This document shows positions 41,601 through 47,596 of a DNA stretch of 64,000 bases, in pieces (positions within the stretch are counted from its first letter, which is position 1; each line of letters starts with the position of its first letter). This DNA is from Owenia fusiformis. Its lineage: Eukaryota; Annelida; Polychaeta; Sabellida; Oweniidae. The notes below the pieces were generated by a model. The model was not told where the DNA came from. It saw only the letters and a program-made list of their open reading frames with translations, and did not search any database. The position numbers were made by a program, and so were the translations under genes. The stretch covers positions 17,991,181-18,055,180 of the forward strand of contig CAIIXF020000010.1 of assembly GCA_903813345.2 (NCBI GenBank), written 5' to 3'.

Positions 41601-43668
41601 TGGTACTACACAGACTGGTCAGATCAGGTATGCTTTCAAATTACTGTTTATATGGAGAGCATCAATTTAGATTATGGGTGTATTGGTCACAAAATACAAG
41701 CTGTAAGATGTTCAGAAATCTCTGATGGATTCAGTCCTTCATTTATTGCCTAAAATAGCTAAATTACTTGTATGTTGATTAGTACCATATTCAGTATATT
41801 TTTGTGTAATACTTTTGTTAAGTACTCATTTTCACATGTTTCAGAGTAAACATATATGTAATGCTAAAATATTACATACCCCATGTCTAAGATTTGTAAA
41901 GATAACTGCCAGCAATATGTGGTTGAATAAAAGATTCGGAAACGAATCAAGATAAAGTATCAGGTGAGAATATGTTTGTGATAAAACTACATTTGACTGA
42001 TTGCAGTGTTCCAGTGACTGTGGCCACGGTATCTACACCAGGAAGGTGTTCTGCAATAGTGACAGCTCTCATAAGTGTGCTAGCAGTAAGAAACCAGTAA
42101 CATCAAAGGCCTGCAAGCATGATAAACAATGTGGAGCACAGTGGTTTACATCTGAGTGGAGCAAGGTGAGTTCCTGATGTCAGGTCATCTAAGTTATTGT
42201 TGGATGTCATATTTAATGATGTCATGTCATATTTAATGATGTCATATGATTATCTTTATGCTCAATTGGTACTCATGTTATTTTGGTTTTTGTATGATTT
42301 TATTGACCTTTGTGTATGATGATGCATGTATTTTATTATATTGCCACAGTATGTTTTCCAACATTCTTGATCCGTGTGTAATGTCATTGATATCTGTGCT
42401 TCCAAATATGCTGTATTTATGATGCAATGGATATGACTTTACACATGCATCAACATATTTTCCAAAACACACAATTATCCTTTTGAAAGAAGATAATTAA
42501 AAGTATATAAAATGGACATTTGATTTTCATCTAGTGCACTGGGTGTGGATCAGGAATCAAGACACGTGCAGTGATGTGTATGAGACAGATAGGTCGTTCC
42601 TGGGTGTCAGCCAATGATCGCTTCTGCTCCCAGAAGGTTAAGCCAATCAGTGAACACAAGTGTGAAAGCAACACATGTGAGGCGGAGTGGTACCTCACTG
42701 ACTGGTCTGAGGTAAGAATGATGTGAAAGGTATAAAGTAGGCCCATTGAAAGTTATAAGTAAAGGGCCCTTTTTTCAGAGTGGCCTTGATTTTTCGGTTG
42801 AATCTTATTCCCAAAATAAGTTTACTTGTTAAATTAGCGACTTTGGTCAGGGGCTTGCTGGCTACATGAGGGGTACCAAGAGAGGTTTTCATTCTCAAAA
42901 GGCATATTCTATTGATCATAGTGAAATGATTTGAATACAGCTAATCCTAATATTACACATAAAAAACCTAAGTATACTGTATCGAGAATCTCATTGTTAT
43001 TACAGTGCAGTAAGACTTGTGGAACTGGGGAAAAAATGAGGAATGCCATGTGTTTGGATAGGTACCAGCGGCCCAGTGGAAGATGTCTCATAAAGGATAA
43101 ACCAATCATTAGAACAGAATGCAACACTTATATATGTCCAACTGAGAAACCAGGTAAAGTACCAATGTGCTCAAGGGTCAGACAGTATACAAAATACAGT
43201 AAAACCTGTGTTAGTGGAACACCCTTGGTTCTGATAAAAAGTGTTCCGAATGTTTGGCAAATATACAGCATAAAACAAATATCCTTTCCCTCTAGGCTTC
43301 AGAGAAGAATCATCCAGTTTGTATTGAGGTAGAATATGATATTTTTGAATTGATACAAAATATAAATGTTAAGCCTACATGAATGTATACAAACTGATAG
43401 TTTGACATAATGTTGCGCAAAACAGGTGTTTACATGAAAGACTTACGCCAGGTTGAAATGGCATCATTTTTGCAAAATAAGACCACCTATAAATTAAAAA
43501 ATTACCCAGTAATATACACACATTTTTTCATATACTCAACATATTGAATTAATTACAGATCCAGAGTGTTCTGATGCTTTACCAAACTGCCGCATAGTTG
43601 TACAGGCACGACTTTGCCGGTTCCACCACTACAAGAAAAATTGTTGCAGATCGTGTAAAGGACATTAA
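5604..43668 (+). CDS. ADAMTS-like secreted matrix protein (7 TSRs, spacer, PLAC), 16 coding exons
   Basis: Coding exons are 5604-5620, 8273-8327, 21295-21401, 21779-21854, 22227-22347, 22990-23111, 33206-33410, 33650-33819, 37343-39257, 40377-40512, 40744-40948, 41457-41627, 42007-42165, 42535-42711, 43006-43153 and 43559-43668. Every junction is AG/GT and the phases close to 3894 nt (1297 aa plus TAA). Domain order: signal peptide (1-20), TSR1 (about 34-85), Cys-rich module (86-about 190), spacer (about 191-310), a cysteine-free low-complexity insert (about 310-905), TSR2-7 (about 910-1258) and PLAC (1262-1297). No HExxH metalloprotease is present, so this is ADAMTS-like rather than a protease. 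Family members bind fibrillin and other matrix components outside the cell. A long module between spacer and TSR2 is also seen in ADAMTSL2/4/6-type proteins, but I cannot assign an orthologue. There are no Kunitz or Ig domains, so it is not classical papilin or ADAMTSL1/3. It is convergent with ADPGK. Confidence 0.9.
5671..6689. mobile_element. 1-kb foldback element, 5-bp target duplication AATAA
   Basis: The ends are CACGCCCGGTGATCGTGAA and its inverse, and both arms (about 430 bp each) are complementary over most of their length, including G-rich tracts (GGGACGGAGGGGGG) against C-rich tracts. AATAA flanks both sides (5666-5670 and 6690-6694). No transposase is seen. The short open frames within are products of the palindrome. 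It sits in intron 1, 50 bp after the donor. Confidence 0.85.
6780..7965. repeat. Tandem repeat, about 10 units of 115-140 bp
   Basis: Each unit carries GACATATTRTATTCAATTTA, a TTTTTCCATGTCCTGAAAT box and ACCAAAATGAATATCACAT. Some units carry an extra ATCACATA insertion, and adjacent long and short units form pairs. It lies in intron 1; no ORF is conserved. Confidence 0.85.
8273..8327 (+). CDS. ADAMTS-like exon 2, signal peptide core
   Basis: Acceptor TTTTTTAG at 8272, donor TCA|gtaagt at 8328. It encodes the hydrophobic core ILLLLALLVLVSA followed by IPPKS. It enters in phase 2 (two bases from exon 1) and leaves in phase 0. Signal peptidase would probably cut near SA-IPP or shortly after. 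Confidence 0.85.
9978..11150. repeat. TTGTACATGT minisatellite, interrupted by a transposon
   Basis: Units of the type GGTCAAGCCTATATATTGTA followed by CATGTGTT recur at 9978-10085 and again at 10880-11150. The mariner-like relic lies between the two halves, so the array is older than the insertion. Confidence 0.6.
10200..10870 (+). pseudogene. Mariner-like transposase relic, 5'-truncated
   Basis: Broken plus-strand frames read HSEQCTAWVAMRKHGII, then ANDMLKWFRQCFGGQLIS, then AHSPDLNPPNF, GFLKASVYTDRP, and finally FVHRIRLCIERSAHFEHVL before a stop. The SPDLxPxNF motif and the HFEH end are typical of mariner-type transposases. Several stops (for example after GIISPF and after NFYH) and a lost 5' part show it is dead. 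The 3' end GGACACCCTG followed by TA at 10871 matches the inverted-repeat end typical of this group. Confidence 0.8.
12791..12984. mobile_element. Short inverted-repeat element, CAGGCC family
   Basis: Ends are CAGGCCCATAGCCAG and GGCTACCGGCCTG, flanked by ATAAT on both sides (12786-12790 and 12985-12989). The interior includes CCAAGGGGGGTTCA and its complement-like CGAACCCCCC. The same family occurs at 23789-23974 and 32985-33154. Confidence 0.8.
13364..13470 (-). repeat. Fragment of the GTGATCTCCCCAG element
   Basis: CTCCCCAGGATCTCA and the following ATTCATCAAAATT, ATGATTTTTCTCA and GGGCACAAAT words match the reverse complement of part of the element at 47391-47596. Only one end is preserved. 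Confidence 0.5.
16545..16880. repeat. Tandem repeat with clustered AGGTCA half-sites
   Basis: About 2.5 diverged units contain CATCTACAAGTTCTC, CTCAAATCTGA, TTGACCTTCAATGACCTT and CAAGGTCA. In the first unit TGACCT occurs at 16592 and 16602 and AGGTCA at 16613 and 16622; a second set follows at 16711-16737. A shorter duplicated tail (AAGCTCAAATCTGACATTAG) follows. Confidence 0.6.
19328..19440. repeat. Short tandem repeat TTTGCTTAGGTTTCTTTACAG
   Basis: Three copies of GCTTAGGTTTCTTTACAGTT-like sequence, two of them followed by TTGGTCCTC. The GGTCCTTCCCTTTGGCACTT word also appears at 22921, so this is a piece of a dispersed repeat. Confidence 0.5.
21295..21401 (+). CDS. ADAMTS-like exon 3, first half of TSR1
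   Basis: Acceptor CCTAG at 21294, donor AAT|gtaagt at 21402. It encodes GKRQTYQGHARWSVWSRC and then SVTCGPGVKSRVKHCKR. The W-S-V-W motif is a C-mannosylation site and CSVTCG matches the O-fucosylation motif of thrombospondin repeats. It leaves two bases to be completed by exon 4. Confidence 0.93.
21779..21854 (+). CDS. ADAMTS-like exon 4, second half of TSR1
   Basis: Acceptor TTGTAG at 21778, donor GTG|gtaagt at 21855. It encodes MISGKPSFDPTHCKRPVTQ and TKVCDIV, supplying the last TSR1 cysteines. It ends in phase 0. Confidence 0.9.
22227..22347 (+). CDS. ADAMTS-like exon 5, start of Cys-rich module
   Basis: Acceptor TGTCAG at 22226, donor ATGC|gtaagt at 22348. It encodes DCPDGRKTREVQCERYNG and continues to TWEPVIM. 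The QCERYNG followed by a W-x-P segment is the usual beginning of the ADAMTS Cys-rich module. It leaves in phase 1. Confidence 0.93.
22590..22950 (+). repeat. Dispersed repeat with GAGCCTATGGGATCG and CCGTCCGTC
   Basis: GGCTCATACAGTGAGCCTAT is followed by GGTGTCCGTTGGTCCGTCCG, an arrangement common in repeats of molluscan genomes. A related, more diverged copy lies near 29515-29720. It lies in intron 5. Confidence 0.45.
22990..23111 (+). CDS. ADAMTS-like exon 6, Cys-rich module
   Basis: Acceptor TTACAG at 22989, donor ACA|gtgagt at 23112. It encodes ECQLLCRATGHRFYAKLAD and then VDDGTPCTDGVCFKGVCT. The C-L-C-x-A-x-G-x-x-F-Y and DGTPC...VCxxGxC patterns are diagnostic of the ADAMTS/ADAMTSL Cys-rich module. 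It ends in phase 0. Confidence 0.95.
23638..24002. mobile_element. CAGTAAAACC inverted-repeat element (TA target site), host of a nested element
   Basis: Ends are CAGTAAAACTGGT and ACAGGTTTTACTG, flanked by TA on both sides, which fits a pogo/Tc1-like non-autonomous element. The inside has GTTCCACTT-type words also seen in relatives near 4120-4275, 43811 and 44902. It is split by the element at 23789-23974. Confidence 0.75.
23789..23974. mobile_element. CAGGCC-family element nested in the 23638 element
   Basis: Ends CAGGCCTGTAGCCAG and CTACGGGCCTG, with GACGT duplicated on either side (23784-23788 and 23975-23979). It interrupts the CAGTAAAACC element, so it is the younger insertion. Confidence 0.85.
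24448..24474 (+). CDS. Possible 27-nt cassette microexon (intron 6)
   Basis: A T-rich tract and CAG at 24447 precede 27 nt (KLIPLPPLQ) followed by CAG|gtaata at 24475. It would insert nine residues between exons 6 and 7 without changing frame. The splice signals are decent, but nothing else supports it. Confidence 0.2.
26803..26859 (+). CDS. Candidate alternative first exon with its own signal peptide (intron 6)
   Basis: ATG at 26803 encodes MSDTMLGYMLIGLLAVSAL in 19 codons and stops at a strong donor (TTG|gtaagt at 26860). This is a Met followed by a hydrophobic core and small residues, like a signal peptide. It ends in phase 0, and exon 7 at 33206 starts in phase 0 on the same strand. Splicing would give a secreted short form starting at the end of the Cys-rich module (RVGCDK...), lacking TSR1. 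A chance ORF or the first exon of an unseen nested gene are alternatives. Confidence 0.4.
29515..29720 (+). repeat. Diverged TAGCTTGC...CCATCCATCC dispersed repeat
   Basis: TTTTTAGCTTGCATATTGTG followed by pyrimidine-rich CCATCCATCCATCC and CTGTCTGTCTGTC tracts and ending AAAAGCTCGCCT resembles the repeat at 22590. No ORF of note. Confidence 0.35.
32985..33154. mobile_element. CAGGCC-family element just upstream of exon 7
   Basis: Ends CAAGCCTGTAGCCAGG and GGCTTCAGGCCTG, with the interior in the opposite orientation to the copy at 12791. It ends 51 bp before the exon 7 acceptor. Target duplication is unclear. Confidence 0.65.
33206..33410 (+). CDS. ADAMTS-like exon 7, end of Cys-rich module and start of spacer
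   Basis: Acceptor TTCCAG at 33205, donor TTGG|gtatgt at 33411. It encodes RVGCDKVVGGKKVRDECG, then ICGGNGGKC, then the spacer opening with YNEIVKIPKGACSINITEV and RPSENYL. The V-G-C-D...D-x-C-G-x-C-G-G-x-x-x-x-C pattern is a hallmark of the family. Entry is phase 0, exit phase 1. A short inverted-repeat element ends about 50 bp upstream of its acceptor. Confidence 0.95.
33650..33819 (+). CDS. ADAMTS-like exon 8, spacer
   Basis: Acceptor TTTTAG at 33649, donor CAA|gtaagt at 33820. It encodes ALKPLKGTKFIFNGHWTV, a GSGNFPAAGTTFKYTR strand and GERIIADGPLNQTISLQ. These are the ADAMTS spacer motifs (Y/F-N-G-x-W, G-T-x-F-x-Y-x-R, GPLNxTxxxQ). It ends in phase 0. Confidence 0.95.
33887..34343. repeat. 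Left 457-bp direct repeat
   Basis: Starts GGGTCAAGATTGCAG and ends GGACTATATTCTA. It contains CACTAGATGGCGCTGCGAC near its centre-right. It has no ORF. Confidence 0.9.
35207..35663. repeat. Right 457-bp direct repeat
   Basis: Identical to 33887-34343. The exactness implies a recent event or gene conversion between the two. Confidence 0.9.
35664..37342 (+). other. Remainder of intron 8
   Basis: AT-rich, with no repeat, RNA gene or exon that I could support. It ends with the acceptor of exon 9. Confidence 0.5.
37343..39257 (+). CDS. ADAMTS-like exon 9: end of spacer, 600-residue low-complexity insert, start of TSR2
   Basis: This single 1915-nt exon (acceptor TTGCAG at 37342, donor G|gtaagt at 39258) is much longer than its neighbours. 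Its first codons (VLFMKSNPGIIYAFSIKK) finish the spacer. It then runs about 600 residues without a cysteine, rich in Q, N, R, H, G, P and Y, with internal repeats: YGQAKGSQGVQPPR about 3.4 times, PLxNGQ-type units, and HNTRSQP-type units. It ends with YSWKINGFSECSKTCGGG, the start of TSR2. The composition suggests an extended disordered linker in the matrix; no domain is recognised in it. Open frames in other phases here are shadows. Confidence 0.92.
37697..37840 (+). repeat. 42-nt in-frame tandem repeat in exon 9
   Basis: Units start at 37697, 37739 and 37781, with a partial one at 37823; each encodes YGQAKGSQGVQPPR (first copy YGRAKG...). Units 2 and 3 are almost identical in DNA, so the array is recent and may vary in length between individuals. 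Confidence 0.9.
38586..38675 (+). repeat. 24-nt in-frame tandem repeat in exon 9 (HNTRSQP)
   Basis: CACAATACTAGATCCCAACC-like units repeat four times, encoding HNTRSQQ/HNTRSQP, and grade upstream into NTRLQQ/NTRLQH units. Confidence 0.8.
40377..40512 (+). CDS. ADAMTS-like exon 10, end of TSR2
   Basis: Acceptor TTGTAG at 40376, donor CCTGG|gtaagt at 40513. It encodes GVQETLIVCVPNLGSG and a DNCDVDTKPTKQKVEC stretch ending NNPCPP. This is the usual C-terminal half of a TSR, with C-x(n)-C and a PCPP-like end. Entry is phase 1, exit phase 2. Confidence 0.9.
40744..40948 (+). CDS. ADAMTS-like exon 11, TSR3
   Basis: Acceptor TTACAG at 40743, donor GCA|gtaagt at 40949. It encodes WETSPWSTCSTTCGKGQK, a CKQNINNG segment and CETTVCFRWHTGSWGA. 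It holds a complete TSR with CSTTCG, followed by the Trp strand of TSR4. It ends in phase 0. Confidence 0.93.
41457..41627 (+). CDS. ADAMTS-like exon 12, TSR4
   Basis: Acceptor TTTCAG at 41456, donor CAG|gtatgc at 41628. It encodes CSSECGRGKRVRDVRCLNG through CDAGPC, then NNWYYTDWSDQ, the Trp strand of TSR5. CSSECG has Glu where the O-fucosylated Ser/Thr would be. Exons 12-15 each run from the first cysteine of one TSR to the Trp strand of the next, suggesting growth by exon duplication. Confidence 0.93.
42007..42165 (+). CDS. ADAMTS-like exon 13, TSR5
   Basis: Acceptor TTGCAG at 42006, donor AAG|gtgagt at 42166. It encodes CSSDCGHGIYTRKVFC, a CASSKKP segment and CGAQWFTSEWSK. CSSDCG has Asp at the O-fucosylation position. 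Both phases are 0. Confidence 0.92.
42535..42711 (+). CDS. ADAMTS-like exon 14, TSR6
   Basis: Acceptor TCTAG at 42534, donor GAG|gtaaga at 42712. It encodes CTGCGSGIKTRAVMCMRQ, a FCSQKVKPISEHKC segment and EAEWYLTDWSE. Only two residues separate the first two cysteines (C-T-G-C-G) instead of the usual three, which also removes the O-fucosylation motif. Both phases are 0. Confidence 0.92.
43006..43153 (+). CDS. ADAMTS-like exon 15, TSR7
   Basis: Acceptor TTACAG at 43005, donor CCAG|gtaaag at 43154. It encodes CSKTCGTGEKMRNAMCL through ECNTYICPTEKP. The CSKTCG motif is intact. It leaves in phase 1. Confidence 0.92.
43559..43668 (+). CDS. ADAMTS-like exon 16, PLAC domain and stop
   Basis: Acceptor TTACAG at 43558, stop TAA at 43666-43668. 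It encodes DPECSDALPNCRIVVQA, then RLCRFHHYKKNCCRSCKGH. The six-cysteine pattern ending in CCxSC is the PLAC (protease and lacunin) domain that closes many ADAMTS-like proteins. Two AATAAA signals follow at about 43761 and 43770, so the 3' UTR may be only about 120 nt. Confidence 0.94.
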
Positions 43669-43760
43669 CCTGATAGATGGAGTCACCCATACATGAGAAC
43701 AGTGCAACTAGTCATAGAAAGAACTTTCTTCGAAAATGGATTGTATCGGTCAAGTTTGGT

Positions 43761-43775
43761 AATAAATGAAATAAA
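43761..43775 (+). terminator. Polyadenylation signals of the ADAMTS-like gene
   Basis: Two AATAAA hexamers lie about 93-107 nt after the stop codon. An inverted-repeat element starts 36 bp further on (43811), so the transcript probably ends before or inside it. Confidence 0.5.
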
Positions 43776-43810
43776 CGTAAGAGAGATGATGCATATAAAA
43801 AACTGATGTA

Positions 43811-43988
43811 CAGTAAAACCTGTCTAAGAGGAACACCTTTGGTATCTCTGAAAAGTGTTCCACTTGGGAAGTGTCCCACTTATAGAGGTTCATTTAACAT
43901 TAAGTCAGTGGGTTTTGGGACTCTGAAAAGTGTTCCACTTACAGAGGTGTTCCATTTCTAGAGGTGTTCCACTTTACAGGTTTCACTG
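43811..43988. mobile_element. CAGTAAAACC element behind gene 1
   Basis: Ends CAGTAAAACCTGTCTAAGAG and ACAGGTTTCACTG, preceded by TA. The interior holds repeated AGTGTTCCACTT words. It may supply or follow the 3' end of the transcript. Confidence 0.75.
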
Positions 43989-44901
43989 CACTTAAATGGC
44001 AGACACTCAAGAGTTTTCTTATGGATGGAATTTATATTTATTTATTTTTGAATACAATATTTCTGCTTGGAATTCCAGATTTTTGCAATTTGTGGCAATA
44101 TTCAATGAAAATGTTAAAATATTTTGAAATAATTCCATATATTTACTCAGAGCCTATATCCGTATGTTTGTCTGTATGTTTGCAGTATTTGTGAAGTGAT
44201 ACAAAATCTATTTTGTGGATTCCTTGTCTTTCAGTCTGAGCTTTGACTAGTTTTAAAACTTCACAGTTATTGATGCTCAGTTTGCAATTAAGGCGGGCTC
44301 TGGTGGATAACTTTGGTCCTATTTGTCCATTTATAAGTGGCTTGCATAAATCATGTTACTGTACATTTATTTATCACAAAAATAAACTCCAGTTGTATTG
44401 TAAAATTTGAATTGAAAGCAAAGTCAAAGTGTACATACAGGCATTTTTACTCAATATGCTTAGTAGTACAGAAGTAGTCAAATCAGATCACTTGAAAGCA
44501 TAGTTTTTTGTCCATTTGTTTACTTTCTTATGCTACAAGGTACACACCATTTGTACATAATTTATGCTTCATATATTGTGATATTAGAGTAAAAGTGTAT
44601 ATGAAATGACCAGATAATAAGATTTGAAGATTTTTCTATTTTGAAGTGATAAGTAAAACCATGTTACAGTAGATAATATTTTAAAAAGTATTTATATACA
44701 GTATATGTACAATTTTCTAGCTTGATTCAGTGTAAATATGAACTACATGTATTACAAGCAATATAGGGGACGGTCGAAATGACAATGGTTTTTGCAAAAC
44801 TAATAACCTGAAATTAAATTTTACTGAACCATTAATTAAAATATTCAATCTACTCAGTTTTTGTTTTCTATGTAAGAAACCTGACCCTTTCCTAATATAC
44901 A

Positions 44902-45089
44902 GTAAAAACTAAAATAAGTAAATTCAAACACCACTGGGACTGAAAAAGTGTTATGATTATCAGGTGTTCACATTTTAAGGTTTCTGAATTAGTGAGTCAA
45001 TGGAAGATGACAAAATTGGAACTGAGAAAAAGTGTTCACATAGTGAGGTGGATAAGAGAGAGGTGTTCGGATATACTGGTCTTACTGTA
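44902..45089. mobile_element. Diverged CAGTAAAA element
   Basis: Ends CAGTAAAAACTAAAAT and ACTGGTCTTACTG with TA on both sides; AAAGTGTT and GGTGTTC words inside match the family. It is more diverged than the copy at 43811. Confidence 0.6.
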
Positions 45090-45261
45090 ACTAGTTTTGT
45101 AAAGTATTACAACTCATTGATATTTGACTTAAGTCCCTTATGAAATATGAGATTCAATGGTGCCATAATATTTACTTTTATAAAGTGTAAGAATGAAACG
45201 TATGTTAACTGTCTATATTAAACAGTCTGAGAATGTTGATGATTGAAGAAGGTTGCCATAA

Positions 45262-45561
45262 GCAAGGAGGATTGGCTCCCAGAATCAAAGTCGATATTTT
45301 CCAACAATGAAAACGTTGAAATGTCGTTATTTTCTGAAATTATAATCGATTATAAATTCAAAATAAACAGTTCAAAAGATTCAGACCAATATCTCAATCA
45401 TTTCTTGTGAGTTTTGGAATTTTTCGGAAGGAAATAAGACCAAAATTTACAATTCAAATGTTGAAGTGAACAAAATGGCGGCTGTTGGAATTTTGTTGCA
45501 CGACATTCCCATATATGGGACAGAATATCCATGTTGCACTCTGGGAGCCAATCCTCCTTGC
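45262..45561. mobile_element. 300-bp inverted-repeat element, target duplication CATAA
   Basis: Ends GCAAGGAGGATTGGCTCCCA and its near-perfect inverse TGGGAGCCAATCCTCCTTGC; CATAA flanks both sides (45257-45261 and 45562-45566). No ORF. Confidence 0.85.
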
Positions 45562-46779
45562 CATAAGTATATACATGTATTAGATAATATCAGAGGCTAG
45601 AGGGAGATAGAAATTATTTTTAAATAAAGAGGGCAGGCCAATCAATTTGTGTTTATTTACGCTTCAATTTCAAGTCCCCAACATGCGCCATAGTGGTACT
45701 TTTAAAATCCACATTTCGCCCTTCTGTCACCTTTTTTGTAAAACAGCCCTACTGATAGATAAAAGACATGTCCCTATACATACCACGGGTATAGTATCAA
45801 TCAAATACAAACTGAAATAGTATATAATATATACCTTAGCACAGCAAAGTTGCATATTGGATAAATGACAATGGCAGTCCCAGAAATTGATATTTATACA
45901 CTTCTCTACTTCGATTCGAAGGTTATTCTCAAACATGAACAAATGTTCTAAAATGTATCTTATTACATTTGGCTTATTTGGCTGTTTAATGACTTTCAGT
46001 CCCTCGGTATGTGACAATCAATTGATTCTATGTGCTCGGTATGTAAATCGATACGTCTTCTTTATATTTATTTCACTCTTATGTTGAGAGTAGCATTGTG
46101 GGAACGAAATTTTAATTCAAAAGGTACTTCAGAAACTTCTTGAGCACCTGAAAGATAAAGCTTAATAGGATTCTACTGTTGCTGCCATCTTTATATTAAC
46201 CCAAAACCTATGGATAGTGTATAGGCATAGTGTATAGGATTTGTAAATCATTCATTGTAAATGAATGGTATTGTTGTAATTCTAAGAACTGTAGACATGT
46301 TATATTCGTGGTAAAGCTAAATGTATATAATACTGTGATTGAAATGCTTACTTCTAACAAGTGCTTATTATGATTCTGTACATTAAGAAAGTAGTTGCTA
46401 TATTCTATATTTTGGCACTTCGAATTTTGAAACAAAGAAAAAAGATTTTTCTGGCATATATAATACTTGAAGATAAGTATCGGATTCTTGTATACAAACT
46501 ATATATTGCATGTTTATATAGTGACTTTTTATGTGCCATATTTTGCAATTGTATCTAGTAATACTTATTACATAACAATTATATTTCCAAATAAAATCAA
46601 TCTCAACATAACATTTCACATTATGTACTATGTACTGTGTCATTGAAATGTTACATGATTTTTCAATTTGTTTATTTCAATGTGATTGATTTGAAAATGA
46701 TGATATTTTTACATTTTTTTTTATTTTTTTTGAAATGATATCATGAATTCAAGCTGATCATAGATGCAATATATAAGGG

Positions 46780-46910
46780 TTATGTACGGTTATGGATATT
46801 GGGTTTATCCAGAGCGAGATATGCATATCTACCTGAGGGACCATAGAGACCGAAGGTAGATGTGTATATCTCACGAGGGATAAACCCCATATCCAAAGCG
46901 ATCGTACATA
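46780..46910. repeat. Hairpin element with about 55-bp arms
   Basis: GTTATGTACGGTTATGGATA... and GGTAGATGTGTATATCTC...CGTACATAAC are imperfect inverses around a CCATAGAGACC loop. Confidence 0.7.
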
Positions 46911-46916
46911 ACTGCT

Positions 46917-47115
46917 TTATCCTATAGCCAGTAGAGTTTTCTAATTTTTTCTCAATTTTTATTTTGTCTAATTTTTTTTCAAAGCAGGAAGATTTGCCCT
47001 GAAGCGGGAGATATTGCGGGAGATGTGGACGTTCTGGATATAGAAACCTCAATATCAAGATACGAGATATATCTTACCAACTTATCTCCCTAAAACTCTA
47101 CTGGGCATAGGATAA
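46917..47115. mobile_element. 200-bp inverted-repeat element with 24-bp ends
   Basis: Ends TTATCCTATAGCCAGTAGAG and its inverse CTCTACTGGGCATAGGATAA. It lies directly after the hairpin at 46780-46910, so the two may be one composite element. Confidence 0.7.
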
Positions 47116-47390
47116 GTTTTTTTTATCATTCAAGACTCAGATTTATTATACAGTAAAACCTGTCTAAAGTTACTTCTAGTAACCTGCTTATCAGACATTT
47201 CATACTTAGAGAAATTAAATGGGATATCCCCAAAAATGGGACTGAAAATTTTAACTATCTTTCCAAGTGTTTATTTTAAAGACTTTACTTCAGCAAGCTC
47301 TTTCCACTCTGGTGAGATCTTAAATAAATATAATATATTTATTACAAGAGAAACCATGGGTGTGAAAATCTGTGCATGAGGTTAACAATA

Positions 47391-47596
47391 CAGTGATCTC
47401 CCCAGCATTAAAGCAAGTGGGCGCAGCACCCACCTGAGATTTTGAAAATAGGCTTGCACCCACCTGAAAATCCATTTGCACCCACTTGAAAATGAGAAAA
47501 ATCATAAAAAATTGGCATATTTTGACCAATTTTAGTCTGAATTGTGAAAATGAAAATTTTGCACCCACCTGAGAAAAAATCCTGGGGAGATCACTG
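47391..47596. mobile_element. CAGTGATCTCCCCAG element, target duplication CAATA
   Basis: Ends CAGTGATCTCCCCAG and CTGGGGAGATCACTG are perfect inverses, with CAATA on both sides (47386-47390 and 47597-47601). The interior repeats GCACCCACCTGA three times. Fragment at about 13364. Confidence 0.85.

Noticed and set aside
5604-43668. Calling gene 1 an ADAMTS protease or papilin
   Set aside because: No HExxH zinc site, propeptide or disintegrin-like domain, and no Kunitz domains; the signal peptide leads directly into TSR1.
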